Assembly (NCBI RefSeq): GCF_001654925.1 | Contig: NZ_LXER01000007.1 | Coordinates: 79,679 to 143,678, forward strand | Direction: 5' to 3' | DNA: 64,000 nucleotides | From: Buttiauxella brennerae ATCC 51605 | GTDB taxonomy: Bacteria > Pseudomonadota > Gammaproteobacteria > Enterobacterales > Enterobacteriaceae | Shown here: positions 56,440-64,000 of the stretch, piece by piece | How positions within the stretch are numbered: position 1 is the first letter of the stretch | Layout of the letters: each line of letters begins with the position of its first letter | Notes under the pieces: generated by a model | The model's database searches: none | Seen by the model: the letters and a program-made list of their open reading frames with translations, nothing else | Told to the model about the DNA's origin: nothing | Program-made: the position numbers and the translations under genes

Positions 56440-57111
56440 TTAACGCAGATCGAAACGGTAGCCCTGACCGCGCACTGTGGTGATGGCTTCATGTGGATAT
56501 TCAGCCAGGATCTTTTTACGCAGGCGGCCCATCAATACATCAATCGTGTGGCTTTCGCGCAGCTCGGCATCAGGGTAAAGCTGAAGCATGAGCGAGTCCT
56601 TGCTCACCACTTTGCCATTATTGCGAATCAGCGTTTCCATGATGGTGTATTCAAATGCGGTCAGCTTGATTAGGCTGTCATTGATAAGCAACTCGCGACG
56701 TGACAAATCGACCTGGAACGGTGGCAGTGAAATGACCTGGGAAGCCAGACCGCTGTTGCGGCGCATTAGCACCTGCATACGCGCGACCACTTCTTCGAGG
56801 TGAAACGGTTTGGTCACGTAATCATCGGCACCTGCACCGAGCACTTCGACTTTGTCCTGCCAGCCTTCACGCGCAGTCAGTACCAGAATAGGTATCGTCA
56901 CGTCGTGGCTGCGCCAGCGGCGGATTAGACTCAGGCCGTCTTCATCGGGCAGGCCCAAATCGACAATGGCAATATCAGGGGTATGTTCATTCAGGAAATA
57001 GTCGGCTTCTTTGGCATCTTCCGCGGCATCAACTTGATGACCGGCTTCACGCAACTGAACCTGGAGATGGTGGCGTAACAGAGCATTATCTTCCACAACG
57101 AGTACACGCAT
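56440..57111 (-). CDS. phoP: Response regulator PhoP
   Basis: PhoP is an OmpR-type regulator of Mg2+ homeostasis, lipid A modification and virulence genes. The receiver has the acidic pocket VVEDN, phospho-Asp51 ([13 protein letters not shown]) and Lys in YVTKPFH; the winged-helix domain ends [13 protein letters not shown]. The start at 57111 ([15 protein letters not shown]) gives 223 residues as in E. coli; in-frame codons up to 57180 cross the promoter and are not coding. A perfect PhoP box upstream implies positive autoregulation. Confidence 0.98.
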   Translation of the reverse strand: MRVLVVEDNALLRHHLQVQLREAGHQVDAAEDAKEADYFLNEHTPDIAIVDLGLPDEDGLSLIRRWRSHDVTIPILVLTAREGWQDKVEVLGAGADDYVTKPFHLEEVVARMQVLMRRNSGLASQVISLPPFQVDLSRRELLINDSLIKLTAFEYTIMETLIRNNGKVVSKDSLMLQLYPDAELRESHTIDVLMGRLRKKILAEYPHEAITTVRGQGYRFDLR

Positions 57112-57172
57112 TCTATTTTCCCAGTATATAAATGGCTTTGATAGTTTAACGCTAATTATCAAGGAGGGGGCA

Positions 57173-57189
57173 TAAACCATGCGTAAACA
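57173..57189 (-). promoter_or_regulatory. PhoP box of phoPQ
   Basis: On the minus strand it reads TGTTTA-CGCAT-GGTTTA, an exact match to the (T/G)GTTTA-N5-(T/G)GTTTA direct repeat. Twelve bases further a -10 GATAAT (57155-57160) follows, the standard spacing for class II PhoP activation, giving a leader of about 37 bases. Confidence 0.85.
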
Positions 57190-57235
57190 GGCGGGGAGGA
57201 AAAAACGCCACCGCGAAGGGTAGCGTTTGGGGGTA

Positions 57236-58609
<1,374 letters not shown>

Positions 58610-58626
58610 TTACAACTCCAGAGAGG

Positions 58627-59256
58627 TTAACATTGAGCAAGAATTTGTTTGGCCTGAGCACACAGGCGACTACGAGAAAACATTAACTGCAAGCGGCCAC
58701 CGCCAACTTGATGCCACAACACGGCGGCACGAATACCGGCCAATAATGAGGCGCGAACTTTGCTCTGCACCTGCGGGCTTTGCAGCACAGCAGGGGAGCC
58801 GGTGACCTGAATACGTGGGCCTAATGGGCTAATCACATCGACATAAATCCCGGCCATGGCGCTAAGCAGCGTTTCGGACTCGAGATCAAAATGATCAAGC
58901 TGGCGCTGTAACCCGGCAATGCTTGAGCCAAGTTTGTCCATTGCGCCTTTGCTGCCGTGAAGTTTACGTTCGAGCACCATCAGGCTTAATGTGTAGCGCG
59001 TCAGCTCAGCATTTAAACCCTGGCGATTACTGGCGTTCAGCACGCCCAGCAAGGTTTCCAGACCGAGTTTAAGGTTAGCTTCGTTGCCACCAAACACATC
59101 CAGTGTGGAGCCTGGGTTTTGATCGATAACGCTGTTCAACGAAACATGAAGTGCCTCGTTATCACAATGCCCCTGATGAGCCAATTGCTGAACCAGACGG
59201 GCAGACTGGCAGATCCCAGCCAGTGCGATAGTGATGTCATAGTAATTTTTGGCCAC
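58627..59256 (-). CDS. hflD: High-frequency lysogenization protein HflD
   Basis: HflD is a helical, membrane-associated protein that in E. coli binds phage lambda CII and limits lysogeny; its host role is unclear. The start is GTG at 59256 ([21 protein letters not shown]), with AAGGAAG upstream; it aligns with E. coli. The body matches well ([21 protein letters not shown]). It is 209 residues versus 213 because the C-terminus ends early at KQILAQC. It lies between mnmA and purB. Confidence 0.95.
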   Translation of the reverse strand: MAKNYYDITIALAGICQSARLVQQLAHQGHCDNEALHVSLNSVIDQNPGSTLDVFGGNEANLKLGLETLLGVLNASNRQGLNAELTRYTLSLMVLERKLHGSKGAMDKLGSSIAGLQRQLDHFDLESETLLSAMAGIYVDVISPLGPRIQVTGSPAVLQSPQVQSKVRASLLAGIRAAVLWHQVGGGRLQLMFSRSRLCAQAKQILAQC

Positions 59257-59281
59257 GGCGCTTCTTCCTTGCTGACAATTT

Positions 59282-60391
59282 TTAAACAGTGAGCGGCAGA
59301 CGCTGCTCAATCACACCACCACCAAGACACACTTCACCCAGATAAAACACGGCAGACTGGCCAGGGGTGACGGCGGCAACAGGTTCATCAAAACGCACTT
59401 CAATGCGATCGGCATCCAGCGGCGTAATCGTACAAGGTAGATCAGTCTGGCGATAACGGGTTTTCACGGTGCATTTCAGCGGCTCAGTTAAGGTTTCACG
59501 ATCAACCCAATGCAGCTGCTGCGCAATCAAACCCACGGACATAAGACGCGGGTGCTCGTGACCCTGGGCGACCACCAGAATATTGTTCTCAACGTCTTTA
59601 TCGACGGTGTACCACGGCTCTTCGCTACCGTCTTTGGTGCCACCAATGCCCAGACCTTTACGCTGGCCCAAAGTGTGGTACATCAACCCCTGATGCTGAC
59701 CAATGGTTTCACCATCAACGGTGACAATTTTACCGGGTTGTGCAGGCAGGTAGCGGCCAAGGAATTCGCGGAATTTGCGCTCGCCGATAAAGCAGATACC
59801 GGTGGAGTCTTTTTTCTTCGCGGTGATCAAATCTAACTCTTCAGCAATGCGGCGAACTTCTGGTTTTTCCAGCTCCCCGACCGGGAACAGGCTTTGTGCG
59901 ATTTGCTCGTGCCCCAGTGTATAAAGGAAGTAGCTCTGATCTTTGTTGCTGTCTAAGCCGCGCAACAGGCGACTTTTACCGTCCACATCTTCGCGACGCA
60001 CGTAGTGACCGGTAGCGATGTAATCGGCACCTAAATCTTCGGCGGCAAATTCGAGGAAGGCTTTAAATTTGATTTCTTTGTTGCACAGAATGTCCGGGTT
60101 GGGTGTGCGCCCGGCTTTGTACTCTTCCAGGAAGTGTTCAAACACGTTATCCCAGTATTCTGCGGCAAAGTTTACGGTGTGCAGTTCAATGCCGAGTTTG
60201 TCACAAACGGCTTGTGCATCCGCTAAATCCGCGGCCGCTGTGCAGTACTCCTCGCCATCATCCTCTTCCCAGTTCTTCATGAACAGGCCTTCCACCTTGT
60301 AACCTTGTTGTTGCAACAGGTAAGCGGAAACGGAGGAATCGACACCGCCGGACATACCGACGATCACTTTTTTCTGGCTGTTATCAGACAT
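59282..60391 (-). CDS. mnmA: tRNA-specific 2-thiouridylase MnmA
   Basis: MnmA puts sulphur on U34 of tRNAs for Lys, Glu and Gln, receiving it from the Tus relay. The PP-loop [12 protein letters not shown] binds ATP; the two catalytic cysteines are in [12 protein letters not shown] and [12 protein letters not shown]. The start at 60391 ([12 protein letters not shown]) is chosen by homology; the in-frame extension to 60454 is not conserved. 369 residues versus 368. It is first in a likely mnmA-hflD-purB operon, preceded by nudJ. Confidence 0.97.
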   Translation of the reverse strand: MSDNSQKKVIVGMSGGVDSSVSAYLLQQQGYKVEGLFMKNWEEDDGEEYCTAAADLADAQAVCDKLGIELHTVNFAAEYWDNVFEHFLEEYKAGRTPNPDILCNKEIKFKAFLEFAAEDLGADYIATGHYVRREDVDGKSRLLRGLDSNKDQSYFLYTLGHEQIAQSLFPVGELEKPEVRRIAEELDLITAKKKDSTGICFIGERKFREFLGRYLPAQPGKIVTVDGETIGQHQGLMYHTLGQRKGLGIGGTKDGSEEPWYTVDKDVENNILVVAQGHEHPRLMSVGLIAQQLHWVDRETLTEPLKCTVKTRYRQTDLPCTITPLDADRIEVRFDEPVAAVTPGQSAVFYLGEVCLGGGVIEQRLPLTV

Positions 60392-60456
60392 GGAGTAACT
60401 CACGACATTGAACTTAAGGCGGCGTATTCTATCACGCATCCCCGCAGCTATCACCC

Positions 60457-60906
60457 CTAACTAAACGGCCAGTTAAACGCCGCCAGCATGCTGAGCGGAT
60501 AACGTTCCGCGCGTTGATAACAACGAATGCTTTCGGCCACTAACGGCGAGCGTAAATTATCAGCGTTAACAATTTGTTGTGCATCCAACCATAAGCAACG
60601 ATCAATGTCGCTATCGTGTGGTGTTGTGGCGAGTTGCTCATCGAGATCAATGGAGAACAGAAAACGCAGAAAAGGGGTTTTATCCGGCGCTATCCATTGG
60701 TGCATGCGGATAAAGGTTTGCGGCTGCGCACAAATACCGGTTTCTTCATATAATTCGCGCGTAGCGGCTTCTACCAGCGTTTCGTCAGCTTCCAGGTGCC
60801 CGGCAGGCTGATTCCACGTGGCTTTGCCATTGATTGTTTCTTCAACAACCAAAAATTTCCCTTGTGCCTGAACGACGCAGGCGACGGTAACGTGCGGTTT
60901 AAACAT
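60457..60906 (-). CDS. nudJ: Nudix phosphatase NudJ
   Basis: NudJ hydrolyses HMP-pyrophosphate and nucleoside di-/triphosphates. The Nudix box is complete: [22 protein letters not shown]. The start at 60906 ([17 protein letters not shown]) matches E. coli; the ORF extension to 60936 is not supported. 149 residues versus 153, with a shorter C-terminal end (FNWPFS). It is divergent from the methylglyoxal-synthase-like gene. Confidence 0.95.
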   Translation of the reverse strand: MFKPHVTVACVVQAQGKFLVVEETINGKATWNQPAGHLEADETLVEAATRELYEETGICAQPQTFIRMHQWIAPDKTPFLRFLFSIDLDEQLATTPHDSDIDRCLWLDAQQIVNADNLRSPLVAESIRCYQRAERYPLSMLAAFNWPFS

Positions 60907-60926
60907 AAGTTTCTCTCGATTAGCTG

Positions 60927-60965
60927 AATGATACATATCATTATCAATAAATGATCTGGATCACA
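60927..60965. promoter_or_regulatory. Fur-like and CRP-like sites between nudJ and the mgsA-like gene
   Basis: AATGATACATATCATTATC (60927-60945) matches the Fur consensus at 13 of 19 positions. AATGA-N6-TCACA (60950-60965) resembles a CRP site with a good right half. A -10 TATACT at 60982-60987 would place the start near 60994, with the CRP-like site close to the -35. Both are predictions. Confidence 0.45.
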
Positions 60966-61023
60966 CTTTTTTCTTGTGACCTATACTAAGTGAGATTTTT
61001 TAAATCATCACGAGGGTACCATC

Positions 61024-61521
61024 ATGCAGCTTACCACGCGTATTATGCCGCAACAGAAACGTATCGCTTTAGTGGCTCACGATCCTTGTAAACCCGACCT
61101 GCTGAACTGGGCGATTGATAACCAGTCCGCTCTTGAACAACACACTATCTATGCAACCGGCACCACCGGAAATTTATTGCAGGCACACACTCGGTTATCC
61201 GTTCTGGCGCTGATGAGTGGTTCGATAGGGGGCGACCAACAGTTAGGATATTTGATTGCGTCAGGCCAGATAGATGTGCTGATTTTCTTCTGGGACCCAC
61301 TGAGTGCGGTGCCACACCACTCAGACGTGAAAGCCCTGATGCGGCTGGCAACGGCCTGGAACATCCCGATTGCCAGCAACGCATGTAGCGCCAATTTCTT
61401 GATTCATTCATCGCTCTTTGAGCAGGCGCTGGAAATCACCGTACCTGATAGCGATGCTTTCCTCAGTAGCCGGGTTTCTCATGTCACGCAGCACGGCGTG
61501 CACACTCAAAACCTTTTATAG
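61024..61521 (+). CDS. Methylglyoxal synthase-like protein
   Basis: The protein aligns end to end with E. coli MgsA, which turns dihydroxyacetone phosphate into methylglyoxal. Catalytic positions are kept with the same numbering: His19-Asp20 (VAHD), Lys23, TGTTGN phosphate loop at 45-50, Asp71 (GGDQQ), His98 and Asp101 ([15 protein letters not shown]). It diverges elsewhere and has a tail of about 13 extra residues (165 in total). E. coli has no gene here, its mgsA being elsewhere, so this is either a paralogue or a relocated copy. GAGGG precedes the ATG. Its end overlaps rluE by 6 bases. Confidence 0.85.
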   Translation: MQLTTRIMPQQKRIALVAHDPCKPDLLNWAIDNQSALEQHTIYATGTTGNLLQAHTRLSVLALMSGSIGGDQQLGYLIASGQIDVLIFFWDPLSAVPHHSDVKALMRLATAWNIPIASNACSANFLIHSSLFEQALEITVPDSDAFLSSRVSHVTQHGVHTQNLL

Positions 61522-62148
61522 CGAGTCCATCGGGATTTCGCGCCATTCACCCGGCGCTAAATCAGCCAGTTCCAGCGTCCCCATCGCATAACGAACCAGG
61601 CGCAGAGTCGGGTAACCAACATGCGCCGTCATTCTACGTACCTGACGGTTACGCCCTTCATACAAAGTGATTTTCAACCAACTGGTCGGAATGGCTTTAC
61701 GTTCCCGAATCGGTGGGTTGCGCGCCCATATCCAGGATGGCTCGTCGACTAATTCCGCACCGGCTGGCAGAGTAGGGCCATCATTGAGCGTCACGCCATT
61801 GCGCAAAGATCCCAGTGCCTCTTCGGTCGGTTCACCTTCAACCTGCACGAAATAAACTTTACCGGTACGTTTACCAGGCTCCGTCAGTTTTGCCTGCAAT
61901 GCGCCGTCATTGGTTAACACCAGCAACCCTTCGCTATCTCGATCCAGACGGCCTGCGGCGTAAATTCCTTGTAACGGTATGTAATCTTTTAACGTGCTAC
62001 GGCCGGATTCATCGGTGAATTGCGGTAGCACATCGTAGGGTTTATTGAAGATAACCAGCCGCTTCGGTCCATCAACAGGCTTTTTTTTGACAGGACGTCG
62101 CGTGCTGAATCGTTCAACTTGGTGATTTCTAAAAGAAGTTTTATTCAT
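61516..62148 (-). CDS. rluE: 23S rRNA pseudouridine(2457) synthase RluE
   Basis: RluE makes pseudouridine 2457 in 23S rRNA. It is a RsuA-type synthase without an S4 domain: a basic N-terminal tail (about 1-30), [13 protein letters not shown], the catalytic [19 protein letters not shown], and the closing [19 protein letters not shown]. It is 210 residues versus 217, the difference being in the tail. It is divergent from icd as in E. coli, but convergent with the inserted mgsA-like gene. Confidence 0.95.
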   Translation of the reverse strand: MNKTSFRNHQVERFSTRRPVKKKPVDGPKRLVIFNKPYDVLPQFTDESGRSTLKDYIPLQGIYAAGRLDRDSEGLLVLTNDGALQAKLTEPGKRTGKVYFVQVEGEPTEEALGSLRNGVTLNDGPTLPAGAELVDEPSWIWARNPPIRERKAIPTSWLKITLYEGRNRQVRRMTAHVGYPTLRLVRYAMGTLELADLAPGEWREIPMDSL

Positions 62149-62228
62149 AGTGTTTTCAGATGTTAGGTATTAACGCATTATAACGGAAATCACCAGTGAT
62201 TGGCGCGGGCCTGATATTCAAGTAGTAT

Positions 62229-62257
62229 TGACACGCACATTACAAATCATTAACAAA
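62229..62257 (+). promoter_or_regulatory. icd promoter
   Basis: A perfect -35 TTGACA (62229-62234) is followed by 17 bases and a weak -10 TAACAA (62252-62257). The start would fall near 62264, giving a leader of about 19 bases with AAGGAGAAGG as ribosome site. Confidence 0.5.
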
Positions 62258-62282
62258 AAGAAGCGCTCGAAGGAGAAGGTTA

Positions 62283-63533
62283 ATGGAAAGCAAAGTAGTT
62301 GTTCCGGCGGAAGGTAAAAAGATCACCCTGCAAGATGGCAAACTGAATGTTCCTCACAACCCAATCATTCCTTTCATTGAAGGTGATGGTATCGGTGTGG
62401 ACGTGACGCCAGCTATGATTAAAGTGGTTGATGCCGCCGTGCAGAAGGCCTACAAAGGCGAGCGGAAAATTTCCTGGATGGAAATCTATACCGGCGAAAA
62501 ATCTACCCAACTTTATGGCCAGGATGTCTGGCTGCCAGAAGAAACTCTGGACCTGATTCGTGATTACCGTGTGGCGATTAAAGGGCCACTGACCACGCCA
62601 GTTGGCGGCGGCATTCGTTCCCTGAACGTTGCTCTGCGTCAGCAACTTGACCTGTACGTGTGCCTGCGTCCGGTGCGTTACTACCAGGGCACGCCAAGCC
62701 CGGTTAAACACCCAGAGCTGACCAACATGGTTATCTTCCGTGAGAACTCTGAAGATATTTATGCGGGCATCGAGTGGAAGGCTGACAGCGCAGAAGCTGA
62801 AAAAGTCATCAAATTCCTGCGTGATGAAATGGGCGTAACGAAAATTCGTTTCCCGGAACATTGCGGTATCGGCATCAAGCCTTGCTCAGAAGAAGGCACC
62901 AAACGCCTGGTTCGTGCAGCCATCGAATACGCAATCACAAACGACCGTGATTCTGTGACTCTGGTTCACAAAGGCAACATCATGAAATTCACCGAAGGTG
63001 CTTTCAAAGACTGGGGCTACCAACTGGCGCGTGAAGAATTCGGCGGAGAGCTGATCGATGGCGGTCCATGGGTGAAACTGAAAAACCCTAACACCGGCAA
63101 AGAGATTATCGTTAAAGACGTGATTGCTGATGCATTCTTGCAACAGATCCTGCTGCGTCCTGCTGAATATGACGTAATCGCATGTATGAACCTGAACGGT
63201 GACTACATCTCCGACGCCCTGGCTGCTCAGGTTGGCGGTATCGGTATCGCACCAGGCGCTAATATCGGTGACGAATGCGCACTGTTCGAAGCCACCCACG
63301 GCACCGCACCAAAATATGCAGGCCAGGATAAAGTGAACCCAGGTTCTATCATCCTGTCCGCAGAGATGATGCTCCGTCATATGGAATGGTTCGAAGCGGC
63401 TGACTTAATTGTTAAAGGTATGGAAGGCGCGATTAACGCGAAAACCGTAACTTACGATTTCGAACGCCTGATGCCTGAAGCTAAGCTGCTGAAATGTTCA
63501 GAGTTTGGCGACGCGATGATCGAACATATGTAA
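62283..63533 (+). CDS. icd: Isocitrate dehydrogenase (NADP)
   Basis: Icd converts isocitrate to 2-oxoglutarate in the TCA cycle and is switched off by phosphorylation of Ser113 by AceK. The substrate and phosphorylation loop [14 protein letters not shown] is intact, as are [26 protein letters not shown] and the NADP-binding region [19 protein letters not shown]. It is 416 residues, same as E. coli. Its 3' end is the attachment site for e14/phage 21 in E. coli; no integrase or duplicated end is visible here. Confidence 0.98.
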   Translation: MESKVVVPAEGKKITLQDGKLNVPHNPIIPFIEGDGIGVDVTPAMIKVVDAAVQKAYKGERKISWMEIYTGEKSTQLYGQDVWLPEETLDLIRDYRVAIKGPLTTPVGGGIRSLNVALRQQLDLYVCLRPVRYYQGTPSPVKHPELTNMVIFRENSEDIYAGIEWKADSAEAEKVIKFLRDEMGVTKIRFPEHCGIGIKPCSEEGTKRLVRAAIEYAITNDRDSVTLVHKGNIMKFTEGAFKDWGYQLAREEFGGELIDGGPWVKLKNPNTGKEIIVKDVIADAFLQQILLRPAEYDVIACMNLNGDYISDALAAQVGGIGIAPGANIGDECALFEATHGTAPKYAGQDKVNPGSIILSAEMMLRHMEWFEAADLIVKGMEGAINAKTVTYDFERLMPEAKLLKCSEFGDAMIEHM

Positions 63534-63557
63534 TTAGCGATACTGCTGATTTCAAAG

Positions 63558-63582
63558 CGGGAGCCTGGTGCTCCCGTTTTTT
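63558..63582 (+). terminator. icd terminator
   Basis: CGGGAGC and GCTCCCG pair around CTGGT and are followed by TTTTTT, 25 bases after the icd stop. Confidence 0.88.
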
Positions 63583-63698
63583 ATGCCTTCCTAAAATCTC
63601 TTCCCCAAAAAAACGATTTTTTAAGCCATTTTAACCTCAACTATTGCTCAGTCTTTACCCGGATCATCACTGGATTTATCGGTCATTTTTCTGGAGCG

Positions 63699-63923
63699 GT
63701 GAGCAACTTCGTGGTTCAGGATGCTTTTGCCGTTGCTGATGCCAGTAGTACGTTGACGGAGCAATATCCAGCTCATGACAGACTGGCCCGACCCCGTATT
63801 AACCGCTCAGATTTTCCAGAAGCGGCATTATTTTTTCCAGTGGCGGTCGAGCTCCGCAGTGTCTCGGGAGTGCAACCGATATTGGGGGCAATAGAGCAGA
63901 TAGTGGCCTATTGTGAGTGGTAG
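63699..63923 (+). CDS. Doubtful small ORF after icd
   Basis: A GTG at 63699 with GGAG just upstream opens a 74-residue frame (MSNFVVQDAFAVADASS…). I do not recognise it. It has no signal peptide, membrane segment or known motif. It could be a remnant of an inserted element at the icd attachment region or chance. The rest of the 63583-64000 stretch shows no other support for genes. Confidence 0.25.
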   Translation: MSNFVVQDAFAVADASSTLTEQYPAHDRLARPRINRSDFPEAALFFPVAVELRSVSGVQPILGAIEQIVAYCEW

Positions 63924-64000
63924 GTGTTCAGGTTTTCCAGAATTATGCGAACAGCTCTGACACCCTTCAGGGGAAAATCGGTTATGTTTTGTCATCCTGG

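Noticed and set aside
56440..57180. PhoP with a 23-residue N-terminal extension
   Set aside because: The extension would cover the PhoP box half-site, the -10 and the leader; MRVLVVED is the universal start.
62280..62861. 193-residue ORF antisense to icd
   Set aside because: Fully covered by icd, no motif, and its end coincides with the icd start region by chance.
63400..64000. Prophage insertion at the icd 3' attachment site
   Set aside because: icd is full length with its own terminator, and no integrase or repeated icd end is visible in the remaining 460 bases.

Overview
The window is a chromosomal segment of a member of the Enterobacteriaceae. The gene order rne–rluC–yceF–yceD–rpmF–plsX–fabHDG–acpP–fabF–pabC–mltG–tmk–holB–ycfH–ptsG–fhuE–hinT–ycfL–lpoB–thiK–nagZ–ycfP–ndh–ycfJ … bhsA–ldtC–mfd–ycfT–lolCDE–nagK–cobB–potDCBA–pepT … roxA–phoQP–purB–hflD–mnmA–nudJ–rluE–icd matches the Escherichia coli 24-26 minute region almost gene for gene, and most proteins match the E. 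coli lengths to within a few residues. ERIC-type repeats, Fur/FNR/Mlc/CRP-like operators and a PhoP box fit the same family. The genus cannot be fixed from sequence alone; several E. coli genes are replaced or supplemented by accessory genes, so this is probably not E. coli itself.

Layout. 1-2.5 kb: 5' part of RNase E (minus strand) with its long autoregulatory leader, then rluC. 2.6-9.7 kb: yceF, then the lipid cluster yceD-rpmF-plsX-fabH-fabD-fabG-acpP-fabF, running from phosphatidate precursors to fatty acid elongation. 9.8-14.1 kb: pabC-mltG-tmk-holB-ycfH, tightly packed and partly overlapping. 14.1-15.9 kb: ptsG with two Mlc-like sites, a CRP-like site and an SgrS pairing region. 16-24.8 kb: fhuE (minus), then hinT-ycfL-lpoB-thiK-nagZ-ycfP, ndh and ycfJ. 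24.8-30 kb is an accessory block: a Gfo/Idh/MocA oxidoreductase, the aerobactin receptor iutA and a divergent siderophore-interacting reductase around a Fur box, then comR/bhsA. 30.5-36.5 kb: ldtC, mfd, a gene remnant and ycfT on the minus strand. 36.8-41.8 kb: lolCDE (lipoprotein export), nagK, cobB. 41.9-47.2 kb: the potABCD polyamine importer (minus) and pepT.

47.3-53.7 kb is the main accessory region: an ASCH-domain protein, a GC-rich glutathione peroxidase, a LysR regulator divergent from a four-gene redox operon (flavodoxin-like quinone reductase, YciI-like protein, YajO-like aldo/keto reductase, and a secreted protein with two ABM domains), an acetyltransferase and an unrecognised 173-residue protein. 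This LysR operon is the best candidate for an undescribed system. 53.8-63.5 kb returns to the conserved backbone (roxA, phoQ, phoP, purB, hflD, mnmA, nudJ, rluE, icd), interrupted by a second accessory gene of interest: a methylglyoxal-synthase-like gene with all catalytic positions kept, convergent with rluE. The last 0.46 kb after icd holds only one doubtful small ORF.

Notable non-coding features: an ERIC element that supplies the end of plsX, another very decayed ERIC upstream of yceD where sraB lies in E. coli, a near-leaderless promoter arrangement for yceD, a strong hairpin between fabG and acpP, and a 7-bp tandem repeat just after the fhuE stop codon.
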